From Candidatus Bathyarchaeia archaeon (GTDB lineage Archaea > Thermoproteota > Bathyarchaeia > Bathyarchaeales > Bathycorpusculaceae), in assembly GCA_041447175.1 (NCBI GenBank), contig CP166960.1:1077507-1141506 (forward strand): a stretch of DNA of 64,000 nucleotides, in the 5' to 3' direction. Both the position numbers and the translations under genes were made by a program. Numbering within the stretch: position 1 is the stretch's first letter; each line of letters opens with the position of its first letter. The notes beneath the pieces were generated by a model. The model saw only the letters and a program-made list of their open reading frames with translations, did no database searches and had not been told where the DNA came from. Positions 44,546 to 53,161 of the stretch are shown here, piece by piece.

Positions 44546-44687
44546 CTAGTATATGAAGAAGACTAGTTTTAGTTGTCCCTTCTTTATGACTATGTTACCT
44601 TTTTCGTCTTCAACAAATACTATTACGTCGCCGACTTTCACGTTTAACCTTTTTTGGGTCGTCCCCTGGCGAATGATGCTATTCTGG
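44546..44687 (-). pseudogene. Truncated AbrB/SpoVT-like DNA-binding domain
   Basis: Minus-strand frame reading KRLNVKVGDVIVFVEDEKGN, then IVIKKGQLKL, the second half of an AbrB-type swapped-hairpin domain. No start codon precedes it: an in-frame TAA lies upstream, and the usual N-terminal strand is missing. It is probably a remnant of an antitoxin or regulator. Confidence 0.6.
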
Positions 44688-44760
44688 GGTTAGGTGTGAC
44701 TTGCGTTTCCCACGACCTTTTTCAAATGGTTTCAGAAGATGTGTGGTTTATATGAATGTA

Positions 44761-44916
44761 TTAGGGCAGTAGCTTGTGTTTTCTTAGAAGTTCTCTAACT
44801 GCATCTTTCACAGCGTCAGATACGCTAACGTAGCCAGCTTCCTTAGATTCGACGAGCGTCTCAAGCTTGTTGTATAACTCTTGAGGCAAGCTTACATTTT
44901 TGTATTTTTTGGGCAT
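44761..44916 (-). CDS. 51-residue ribbon-helix-helix protein
   Basis: Read on the minus strand from an ATG at 44916 to a TAA at 44761: MPKKYKNVSLPQELYNKLET, then YVSVSDAVKDAVRELLRKHK. The strand-helix-helix pattern with SVSDAV before the second helix is typical of CopG/ribbon-helix-helix DNA-binding proteins. It is divergent from the TrmB-like gene and may regulate it or itself. Confidence 0.75.
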   Translation of the reverse strand: MPKKYKNVSLPQELYNKLETLVESKEAGYVSVSDAVKDAVRELLRKHKLLP

Positions 44917-45004
44917 AACTACACGAGGAACAAATCCGAAAAGGCAAATAAGAGTCTAATCAAGCATATATACAGTATACATACCAATAAAAGCGTGGGC
45001 ACAC

Positions 45005-45901
45005 ATGAAAACTATTAACACCACCCAGTCGCGTCGCGATAAACACAATTTAGCGAAGTTGCATGGAAATTCTCAAGCGCTTTGTCATTGTGGGTTAGGT
45101 GTGTCGGGGGTTGGGGTTGAAGATGTAGAGACCTTGATTACTCTTGGTCTTACAGGCAGACAGGCGCGTGTCTACCTTGCATTGCTCAAAACAGGCGACG
45201 CCAAAGCCAAAGCAATCGCCGACCTCTCTTTGGTAAACAGACAAGACATTTACCTCATCCTTGACACCCTTCAACAAATCGGCTTAATACAAAGAAAAAT
45301 AACAAGCCCCACCACCTTCAAGGCAACCCCGCTAGATGAAGCCCTCAAAACTTTGCTCCAACAAAAAACAAACGAACTTACACTTATTAGGAAAAAGACA
45401 AGTTGTCTAACACAAAAATTCAACCAGCTCACAACATCAGTAGTCGACCCCCAAGAAACTCCTTGCTTGGGCATCGTCTCTGAAGGCGATAAAGGCAAAA
45501 AACTCGGTCAATCCATAGAAAACACCTTCAAAAGTATAGAAACCGTCACCACGTGGAAGCGGTTCAAGCAGGTTTCTGTACTTTTTGAGACCCAACTGGA
45601 AAGCGCCCTCAAACGCGGCGTAATCATCCGTGTAATAACTGAAAAACCAGAAAACAAGGCGCTCCCAAACTGGACAAACAACGCTTTAAACAAGAAGCCC
45701 GACTACTTCAAACTAAAAGCCCTCCAGACCCCGCCCACCGCAGTCGCCACCATATTCGACAACACCCAAACCGTTCTCGCATTCAATAACTCCACCGACA
45801 TCAAATATGGACCACACATTTGGTCAAACAACCCAACCACCTTAGCTCTTATCAAAGCCTACTTCACTATCTTATGGATGGAATTGGAAGAGAAAACATA
45901 A
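45005..45901 (+). CDS. TrmB-family transcription regulator
   Basis: 298 residues. From about residue 36 the TrmB helix-turn-helix reads DVETLITLGLTGRQARVYLA, then TGDAKAKAIADLSLVNRQDI, ending in a winged segment and a coiled coil (LKTLLQQKTNELTLIRKKTS). The C-terminal part resembles the TrmB effector-binding (PLD-like) region. The N-terminal 35 residues are not conserved. TrmB proteins respond to sugars or redox cues; the target is unknown, but the secreted propeller gene follows directly. Confidence 0.82.
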   Translation: MKTINTTQSRRDKHNLAKLHGNSQALCHCGLGVSGVGVEDVETLITLGLTGRQARVYLALLKTGDAKAKAIADLSLVNRQDIYLILDTLQQIGLIQRKITSPTTFKATPLDEALKTLLQQKTNELTLIRKKTSCLTQKFNQLTTSVVDPQETPCLGIVSEGDKGKKLGQSIENTFKSIETVTTWKRFKQVSVLFETQLESALKRGVIIRVITEKPENKALPNWTNNALNKKPDYFKLKALQTPPTAVATIFDNTQTVLAFNNSTDIKYGPHIWSNNPTTLALIKAYFTILWMELEEKT

Positions 45902-46081
45902 CCAACCGCACTTCCAGCCGATATTCATTCAATAACATGTAGGCATGTTGCCATTTGGGCTACCTTCCTACTTTTCCATCGTAGTTTACGGCATGTTGGC
46001 TAGTCTCCAGGCGTCCGAGCAGCAACGCGATATGTAGCGCAGGCGGCAACGTTGCTCCATAAAATTTGGAGAAAAAGAGAA

Positions 46082-48640
46082 ATGACCACAAAAATTAGAA
46101 CCCATGAACAAAACGCGCAAAGAAAACAAGCGATATTCGCTATTGCTTTGACCCTGCTACTGACTGTTTCTTCATTCATGACAGCTACGCCTATGGCTAA
46201 CGCTAAAAATATAGAAACCTTCGCATTTCTAACAGTCGCGCCCTCACCAGTTGGCTTAAACCAGCAGGTAACCATCGTTATGTGGCTTAGCATGCCGCCC
46301 CCTACAGCTTCAGGATACGTCGGTGATCATTGGATATTCAACGTGGATGTAACAAAACCAGACGGGTCAACACAAAAACTAGGACCGTTCGAATCAGAGG
46401 CTGTGGGCTCATCATGGACGATATACACCCCCGACCAAACAGGCACATACTACTTCCAAATGACATTTGCTGGCCAAAGAGTTAACGGCACAAACGCATA
46501 TGGGTTTGCACAGGTAGATAACTACTATGAACCCAGCAAAAGCTCTACAACATCACTCACCGTACAAACCGAACAAATAAGAATGAAAACCGAAACACCT
46601 ACTCCAACGGGCTATTGGTCTCGACCCATAAACGCCGAAAATCGCGAATGGTACACAATCGCTGGAAATTGGCTACAGACAAGCTATAATGCCTCATTCG
46701 CGCCTCTCTATGGCACAGGCGGTGGCTTTAACCCCTATACTACTGCACCCGACACCGCACACATTGCCTGGACAACCGAGTTTGACTTGGGAGGCATAGT
46801 CGGCGGAGATTACGGTGCCGCAAGCTACTACACTGGGCAATCTTACGAGAACAAATTCAGCACACGAGTAATAATGAACGGGCGCCTCTACTACAACACA
46901 CGTCTAGGCTCATCTGATTGGTCAGGCGTAACTTGTGTAGACCTTCGGACAGGAGAAGAACTCTGGTGGAAGAGCGGCACAATCATAAGCATGGGTCAAA
47001 TACTCAACTATGACTCAATGAATCAGCATGGAGCCATACCATACTTATGGTCCACGAGTGGAAGCACGTGGAAAATGTACGATGCCGCAACCGGAACTTG
47101 GATTCTTGACATTGAAGGCGTACCTACCGAGAGAGCTATTAGTAAATCTATTCTACTCGGCGAAGATGGCTCAATAATTATTTATTTGCTTTCGGGCGCC
47201 AACAACTGGATGGCTAAATGGAACTCAACAACCGCAATTTCACCGACAACAACCCTAGCATGGACAGTTGGCGAATGGCGCCCCACCACTGGAGGAAAAT
47301 ACAACTGGACAACAGGAATTGAGTGGAACGTTACGGTGCCTGATGTTCCAGGGTCACAAAGCATCGCAAAAGTCGGCTCTGGAATAGCCCTCGCATACTC
47401 AGTGCTAGACACGACACCAGTAACCGTTGTACATGTTGGCTATAACTTAACAAACGGAGCTCAAATATGGGTCCAAAACCGAACAAACCAGTATGACTAT
47501 TCGATCGTCAGCACAGGCGTTACGATTTGGGGAATGTTGCTGAACGGTGTCTACACTGAATGGGTAAAAGAAAAAATGCAGTGGTACGGCTACAGCGCCT
47601 ATACTGGAGAACAGCTGTGGGTGTCTGAGCCTTACAACACTAGCGATTGGGGCATGTATCAAACAACCATAGGAGCAGCAACTTCAATGGCTTACGGCAA
47701 ATTCTATGCAACTGGATACGATGGATGCATACACTGCTACAACACAACCACTGGAAAAGAACTATGGACTTTCTATGCAGGAAGCAGCGGATTTGAAACC
47801 GTCTACGGCACATGGCCCTTCTGGGGCTCTATTGTTATTGCAGACGGCAAGGTTTACGCATCCACAGGTGAGCACTCCCCTAGTTCGCCTTTGCCTACAG
47901 GAGAGGCACTTTACTGTGTCAATGCTGAAACTGGAGAAGGCATCTGGAACATAACGGGATTGTACGAGAACATGGCTGTTGCAGACGGCTATATGGTAAC
48001 ATTCAACGGCTACGATAACCGCATCTATTGCTTCGGCAAGGGCCAAACAGCCACCACAGTAACAGCATCACCAAAAGTCACCACACAAGGCTCCACTGTA
48101 CTCATTGAAGGCACAGTTACAGACCAATCACAGGGCGCGCAGAGCACACCAGCCATCTCAGACAGCGACATGACCGCCTGGATGGAATACCTGTACATGC
48201 AGCAGACGAAACCCGCCGATGCAACAGGCGTCATAGTACACTTAACGGCAACTGACCCCAACGACAACACACAAGACATCGGCACAGCCACAAGCAACGC
48301 ACTAGGCAACTACGCTTTCGAATGGACGCCCCCAGTTCCAGGACTCTACACCGTGACAGCTACATTCGAAGGCTCTGATTCTTACTACCGCAGCGAAGCA
48401 GGCACCGCATTCATAGTGTCGGAAGCAACCGCAACCACACCAGCAACGTCAGCTTCAGCAGGCACAACCACCCCAGCAGCATCTACGCCAACACCTGTGC
48501 AGTCGTTTTCGCCTTTGCCCAGTGACGCTCCACAGCCACCCACAAGCGGCACTCTAACAACCACCTACATCACCATAGGAGCAGTCATAGCGGTCATTGT
48601 TGTAACTGCTGCAGCGCTTGCGCTAAGACGGCGGAAATAA
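46082..48640 (+). CDS. Secreted PQQ-like beta-propeller surface protein
   Basis: About 852 residues from the ATG at 46082, with GGAG upstream; the ten codons before it are excluded. A signal helix (AIFAIALTLLLTVSSFM) is followed by an N-terminal Ig-like region ending near residue 160, then propeller blades marked CVDLRTGEELWWKSG, CYNTTTGKELWTFYA and CVNAETGEGIWNITG. After these come an Ig-like domain, a proline/threonine stalk and a final membrane helix ending ALRRRK. It is anchored outside the cell. It shares architecture with the protein at 60671. Confidence 0.87.
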   Translation: MTTKIRTHEQNAQRKQAIFAIALTLLLTVSSFMTATPMANAKNIETFAFLTVAPSPVGLNQQVTIVMWLSMPPPTASGYVGDHWIFNVDVTKPDGSTQKLGPFESEAVGSSWTIYTPDQTGTYYFQMTFAGQRVNGTNAYGFAQVDNYYEPSKSSTTSLTVQTEQIRMKTETPTPTGYWSRPINAENREWYTIAGNWLQTSYNASFAPLYGTGGGFNPYTTAPDTAHIAWTTEFDLGGIVGGDYGAASYYTGQSYENKFSTRVIMNGRLYYNTRLGSSDWSGVTCVDLRTGEELWWKSGTIISMGQILNYDSMNQHGAIPYLWSTSGSTWKMYDAATGTWILDIEGVPTERAISKSILLGEDGSIIIYLLSGANNWMAKWNSTTAISPTTTLAWTVGEWRPTTGGKYNWTTGIEWNVTVPDVPGSQSIAKVGSGIALAYSVLDTTPVTVVHVGYNLTNGAQIWVQNRTNQYDYSIVSTGVTIWGMLLNGVYTEWVKEKMQWYGYSAYTGEQLWVSEPYNTSDWGMYQTTIGAATSMAYGKFYATGYDGCIHCYNTTTGKELWTFYAGSSGFETVYGTWPFWGSIVIADGKVYASTGEHSPSSPLPTGEALYCVNAETGEGIWNITGLYENMAVADGYMVTFNGYDNRIYCFGKGQTATTVTASPKVTTQGSTVLIEGTVTDQSQGAQSTPAISDSDMTAWMEYLYMQQTKPADATGVIVHLTATDPNDNTQDIGTATSNALGNYAFEWTPPVPGLYTVTATFEGSDSYYRSEAGTAFIVSEATATTPATSASAGTTTPAASTPTPVQSFSPLPSDAPQPPTSGTLTTTYITIGAVIAVIVVTAAALALRRRK

Positions 48641-48915
48641 ACAATGACAAAAAACCAACAACCTTCCCCATTTTTTGTTTCAAAGAAGTGGAGAATCACA
48701 AAGGGACTGAGTGGGCTTTGGAGATGATATCCAACTTTGCTCGTTGGGTTTTCATTTCTTCTCTCCTAAATTTCCCGTTCCAGAGCCCCAGCAAACCCTT
48801 TCCTCTGAAACTTCTGTTTCTTCACTTGGTGGCTGGTTGACCAGATGAAAGAGCCAAAAACGTCTGCAAAACAAAGACAGCCCCAACCAACAGTAACCAA
48901 ACTCAAACAGCCAAA
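48641..48915. other. Region between the propeller gene and CRISPR array 2, with a leader-like palindrome
   Basis: No gene is recognised. At 48833-48844 lies CTGGTTGACCAG, which matches the palindrome before csa1 (28201) at 11 of 12 positions and is likewise followed closely by an ATG. The short frame from that ATG runs into the first repeat and is not called. Confidence 0.5.
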
Positions 48916-50463
48916 CTTTCAATTCCCGTTAGTTGGGATTACCCTTTGAAGCATTCGTAAGCCACAAAACGAGAGTGCCTCGTATGGTCACTTTCAATTC
49001 CCGTTAGTTGGGATTACCCTTTGAAGCGCGATTAGCGTTTTCCGCAGCCACAGAGATTATGTTTTCTTTCAATTCCCGTTAGTTGGGATTACCCTTTGAA
49101 GCAGCGAGGAGTGCAGCGTGGAGTGCAGAGAGTGCAGCGACTTTCAATTCCCGTTAGTTGGGATTACCCTTTGAAGCGTTGCCTTCTTTATGCTGATGCC
49201 TAACGCGCGTATAGGCTTTCAATTCCCGTTAGTTGGGATTACCCTTTGAAGCCTGCGCAGACGCCCTTTTGGAGCGGCTGAAAACAGATGCTTTCAATTC
49301 CCGTTAGTTGGGATTACCCTTTGAAGCTTTCAGGCTTGCGTATGATCATTTCGGAGTAGAGCATGTCTTTCAATTCCCGTTAGTTGGGATTACCCTTTGA
49401 AGCGCTTCTCAAGGGGGAGAAAAACGGCGCATCTGCCTCGGTCTTCAATTCCCGTTAGTTGGGATTACCCTTTGAAGCCGCTGGGCTGGGCTATCTGCCC
49501 GCCATCAATTGCACTCTAATCTTTCAATTCCCGTTAGTTGGGATTACCCTTTGAAGCGCCGATACTACACTGAATACAACGATGTTGCCTATGTCTTTCA
49601 ATTCCCGTTAGTTGGGATTACCCTTTGAAGCCACCACGCATAGCATCGGAACCTGCCAATACGAACCAACCTTTCAATTCCCGTTAGTTGGGATTACCCT
49701 TTGAAGCTTCCGGTATGACAAAAATCCTCAAGTGACACGCACTCTAATCTTTCAATTCCCGTTAGTTGGGATTACCCTTTGAAGCTTGCAAATAGGTCGT
49801 AGAGGCTTTGCATGTATGCGGCTACTTTCAATTCCCGTTAGTTGGGATTACCCTTTGAAGCCAAAACCCAAATCGACAAACTCTTCCGCTTCCTTAATGA
49901 CTTTCAATTCCCGTTAGTTGGGATTACCCTTTGAAGCTTACTCCGCTGCTTCCATGGGCAACGTCTACAACTTTCAATTCCCGTTAGTTGGGATTACCCT
50001 TTGAAGCAAACGCAAAAAGGTTCACTGGGTACTCTTTGACATCTACTTTCAATTCCCGTTAGTTGGGATTACCCTTTGAAGCGGAGCAACGCTTCGCTAG
50101 GGTTGTGCGTCATCCGGGTTTCTTTCAATTCCCGTTAGTTGGGATTACCCTTTGAAGCGGGGCATACAGTTCTGTTCCCTCCACGTTTTGACGACATCTT
50201 TCAATTCCCGTTAGTTGGGATTACCCTTTGAAGCGCCTGCAGCGATGGTTTGATTTGAATAGTTCCAGGTTACCTTTCAATTCCCGTTAGTTGGGATTAC
50301 CCTTTGAAGCCAATCCTGCGGCTCATCGACAACCGCATCGTAGTAGTCAACTTTCAATTCCCGTTAGTTGGGATTACCCTTTGAAGCGCAGAACCAAGTG
50401 AGTTTTGATTTATACCCTGAAGACAACTTTCAATTCCCGTTAGTTGGGATTACCCTTTGAAGC
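48916..50463 (-). CRISPR. CRISPR array 2 (21 repeats, 20 spacers)
   Basis: 37-base repeats of the form CTTTCAATTCCCGTTAGTTG...CCCTTTGAAGC, differing from array 1 at two positions (AGTT for ACTT, TACCC for TATCC). The first is at 48916 and the last at 50427. The repeat at 49443-49478 lacks one T near its left end. Spacers are about 37-42 bases. The leader is at the right, so the array is read on the minus strand like array 1, and the same Cas6 handle (ATTGAAAG) is expected. Confidence 0.98.
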
Positions 50464-50601
50464 CGAGCCAAAATATGCTCCATTCTCGAATTCGAGGCAA
50501 ATTTAATCATCATTCAGATAGGTAGCTTCGATTATCACTAAAACGTCAAACACCTTATAAACATAATCGAATAAACAGCGCGCCGCCGCGGGTTAACCAG
50601 A
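50464..50601. promoter_or_regulatory. CRISPR leader 2
   Basis: Clearly related to leader 1. It begins CGAGCC, shares TATAAACATAATCGAATAAA at 50556, and has CGGGTTAACCAG (50589-50600) where leader 1 has CTGGTCGACCAG. The inner palindrome is kept by paired changes (TCGA to TTAA). Transcription runs leftward into array 2. Confidence 0.85.
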
Positions 50602-50690
50602 ATACACTCCCTTTCTGGCATCAAACAAAACGACGCCTCTCAAGCTTTGACCGATGTCAGAGAAGCAACCGTAAAAAATCAACTGCCTAC
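50602..50690 (+). pseudogene. Decayed 5' end of csa1
   Basis: The alignment with the csa1 locus continues past the start codon. ATGTATTTTCTTTCTGACAT at 28214 corresponds to ATACACTCCCTTTCTGGCAT here, and the similarity goes on through about 25 codons (AGAGAAG/AGAGAAGCA). The start codon is lost (ATA). It shows that array 2 arose by copying a leader-csa1 unit. Confidence 0.72.
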
Positions 50691-50707
50691 CCGACTATGT
50701 TCGAGTT

Positions 50708-51544
50708 TCAGAATTCGGTTGTTGTTTCAAAAGCTCTTATCGCAGCAACAAACATAACCAAGTTAAACCCAACCAGAAAGCCAAGGGAAATAAGTAACTC
50801 ATTTAGCGGGATAGTGTAGTGGATTCCAAAAGCGTAGAAGTCTGAGCCGATTCCAAAGCTTCGCATGCCGTTGATGAAATGGGTCAGCGGGTTAAGGTAG
50901 GCCGCGGCTTTTAGCACGGCGGGCAGGGAATCCAGCGGATAGAGGGCGTTGCTGGCAAAAAACAGTGGTAGGGTGAGCAGGGTGATTATAGCTTGGCTAA
51001 CGTTATGGTCACGGACTTTCATAGCGATGGTGCTGGACAGGAACATAAGTCCCGTGGCGAAAATCACGGCAAACAACGAGACCCCTCCTACGGCGACCAA
51101 GGTTTCTGCAGCGGTTAAGCCGAAAAAGAACTGGATGCCTAAAACGTAGCCGAAAGCAATCACGATAACGGTTTGGATGAGAGCTTTGGTTATGCCGCCC
51201 AATGTGACTCCGATGAGTATCTGGGAGCGGGGCATTGGGGAAACCACAATTTCTTTCATCAACCCGTACTGTTTGTCAAATTGCACGTTCTGACCCGCAT
51301 AAAGGCAGGTGAAAAGGATAGTCATACCTACAACGCCTGCCGCCATGAAAGTCATGTAGCTAACGGTGACCACGCCTTGAGGGTTAGGGGCAGGAGAAAA
51401 GAAGATGTTGATATTGTTAGACATAGAAATGCCATACAGAACAAGCCACAGCACGGGCTGAATCAACGCCGAGAAAAGAAGCGCTTTGGAACGAAAGAAC
51501 TTAACCATGTCGCGCCAGTAAATTGCAACAAACCCTTTCTCCAT
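50708..51544 (-). CDS. ABC-2 type exporter permease
   Basis: 278 residues with six hydrophobic helices, including ALIQPVLWLVLYGI, FMAAGVVGMTILFTCLYAG and the typical AIITLLTLPLFFASNALYPL. PLDSLP then NPLTHFINGMRSF is the conserved ABC-2 permease segment. It pairs with the ATPase gene immediately upstream (17-base gap) to form a drug, lipid or polysaccharide exporter. The substrate is unknown. Confidence 0.9.
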   Translation of the reverse strand: MEKGFVAIYWRDMVKFFRSKALLFSALIQPVLWLVLYGISMSNNINIFFSPAPNPQGVVTVSYMTFMAAGVVGMTILFTCLYAGQNVQFDKQYGLMKEIVVSPMPRSQILIGVTLGGITKALIQTVIVIAFGYVLGIQFFFGLTAAETLVAVGGVSLFAVIFATGLMFLSSTIAMKVRDHNVSQAIITLLTLPLFFASNALYPLDSLPAVLKAAAYLNPLTHFINGMRSFGIGSDFYAFGIHYTIPLNELLISLGFLVGFNLVMFVAAIRAFETTTEF

Positions 51545-51561
51545 ACCTTTCGCCTTCGTTT

Positions 51562-52536
51562 TCAGTGGGTGTGCCCCATATGCCCCGTGTTTTCAGGGTT
51601 TACTTCGCCAAGTCCTCGACCAGTATAGTGAATGAAAACATCATCCAAAGTGGGCTCCACCATTTTGACACTCAATATTTCGATGTTTTCTGCGCGGAGG
51701 GCATCAATTATGTTTGTGAGTAGATGGCTGTTTTCTTTGAGGTGAACAATCAGGCCGTCAGGTGAGTTTTGAATGTGAACGATGCCAGCTATTTCTTGGA
51801 GGAGACTACTGGTTTGTTTGTCGTCGCTGGTTTGAAGATGTAAATAGCCTTGACCGATTGATTTTTTCAGATTCTCGGGAGTTCCGTTAGCGATGATTTT
51901 TCCTTTATCCATGATGCAGATGATGTCGCTGTTTTGGTCAGCTTCATCCATGTAATGTGTCGTCAAAAACACGGTTACGCCTTCACGGTTTACTTTTTTG
52001 ATGTAGGACCAGATGCGTTTTCGAGTCTGCGTATCCAAACCGATGGTGGGTTCATCAAGGAAAAGCACTTTAGGCTTAACCAAAAGCCCTCGAGCAATTT
52101 CCAAGCGGCGCTTCATGCCACCGCTCAAGTTTTTTGTAAACTCATTTCGTTTTTCGTTCAGTTCCACCAGCTCTAAAAGCTCGTCGATTCGGGGTCGGCG
52201 AACCTCTTTGGGAATTTCATAGATTCTGCCGTGAAAATCAAGGGTTTCCCAGACGGTGAGGTCGCGGTCTAATCGTTGGTCTTGAAAGACTACGCCTATG
52301 GATTTGCGGACGTTTTCTTTTTCGTTTTGGACATCAAACCCCGCAATGGTTACTTTGCCTTCTTGGAGGGGCAACAGGGTTATTAGCAAGTTGATGGTGG
52401 TGGTTTTGCCTGCGCCGTTAGGTCCCAAAAACGAAAAAATCTGCCCTTCTTCGACGTTAAAGCAGATGTTGTCGACTGCACGCAGTTTCCCGTAACTGTA
52501 GGTTAATCCTTCAACGGTTACAGCATGTTTGGTCAT
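51562..52536 (-). CDS. ABC transporter ATPase, DrrA-like
   Basis: 324 residues. Walker A GPNGAGKTTTINLL near residue 39, Q-loop VVFQDQRLD, signature NLSGGMKRRLEIARGL near 140, Walker B VLFLDEPTIGLD and switch histidine TTHYMDEAD. The C-terminal 100 residues form the DrrA-type extension. It energises the adjacent permease. The ATG follows a promoter region of about 160 bases after the TetR operon end, so it may be a separate transcript. Confidence 0.93.
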   Translation of the reverse strand: MTKHAVTVEGLTYSYGKLRAVDNICFNVEEGQIFSFLGPNGAGKTTTINLLITLLPLQEGKVTIAGFDVQNEKENVRKSIGVVFQDQRLDRDLTVWETLDFHGRIYEIPKEVRRPRIDELLELVELNEKRNEFTKNLSGGMKRRLEIARGLLVKPKVLFLDEPTIGLDTQTRKRIWSYIKKVNREGVTVFLTTHYMDEADQNSDIICIMDKGKIIANGTPENLKKSIGQGYLHLQTSDDKQTSSLLQEIAGIVHIQNSPDGLIVHLKENSHLLTNIIDALRAENIEILSVKMVEPTLDDVFIHYTGRGLGEVNPENTGHMGHTH

Positions 52537-52699
52537 TTAATACTCGAGTCCTGTCAAACGTTCGTAGCGCCGTTCGGTTAGCCCATTTATGGGTGGATTA
52601 TCCAGCCGAATATATGTGCTGTGGCTTACGCACGCATTTAAACATTTCTCAGGCCTCATGCAGCCTAACAGTTACGCCCTCAAGTTGGGAGCAGTATGT

Positions 52700-53161
52700 T
52701 TACCTTCCAAGCAGCGTTTTCCGCCTGACAGCCCCCGTGTACACACTAAAAGCAAGAACCGCCGCCAACAGAGCAACTTTGTAAAGGGACATTCCTTGAA
52801 AAAGGGAAACGATCAGCAGAGCTGCTGGCAAAGCGCTCAACAGGAGATAAACAAACGGGAACAGTTTCAAAGCCCGTCGGTTAACGTTTGCCGTCCCGCC
52901 TTTTCGGAAGAAAAGCTCAGGCAACTTGCCCATGCCAACTGTGCAGGACTTGCAGTAGTAGCAGGTTACGCAGCCATGCTTACCCAACTCAAAGAAAATC
53001 AAAAAAACCACTAAAGCAAAGAAGCCAAGCGCAGCCAACGGATAGAAAAGGGCACAGGAGAGGGCGCCTAAAGCAATCCACAAGATAATAGTCAAGTTGC
53101 CCAAGTACAATTCGCTCTTTGAATATTCCTTTCTGAAATGACCCGAAGTTTCCTGCGTCAT
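52700..53161 (-). CDS. Small membrane protein with CxxCYYCxxC
   Basis: 153 residues, four hydrophobic helices (around residues 20-40, 45-60, 105-120 and 125-142). Between the second and third lies CVTCYYCKSCTVGMGKLPEL, a cysteine cluster on the cytoplasmic or periplasmic loop that could bind a metal or heme-like group. Its ATG overlaps the stop of the oxidoreductase gene (ATGA), so it is probably the membrane partner of that enzyme. The family is not recognised. Confidence 0.75.
   Translation of the reverse strand: MTQETSGHFRKEYSKSELYLGNLTIILWIALGALSCALFYPLAALGFFALVVFLIFFELGKHGCVTCYYCKSCTVGMGKLPELFFRKGGTANVNRRALKLFPFVYLLLSALPAALLIVSLFQGMSLYKVALLAAVLAFSVYTGAVRRKTLLGR

Noticed and set aside
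48845-48950. Short frame starting after the palindrome at 48833 and running into array 2
   Set aside because: It is low-complexity, ends inside the first repeat and has no domain; only the palindrome itself is kept as an observation.
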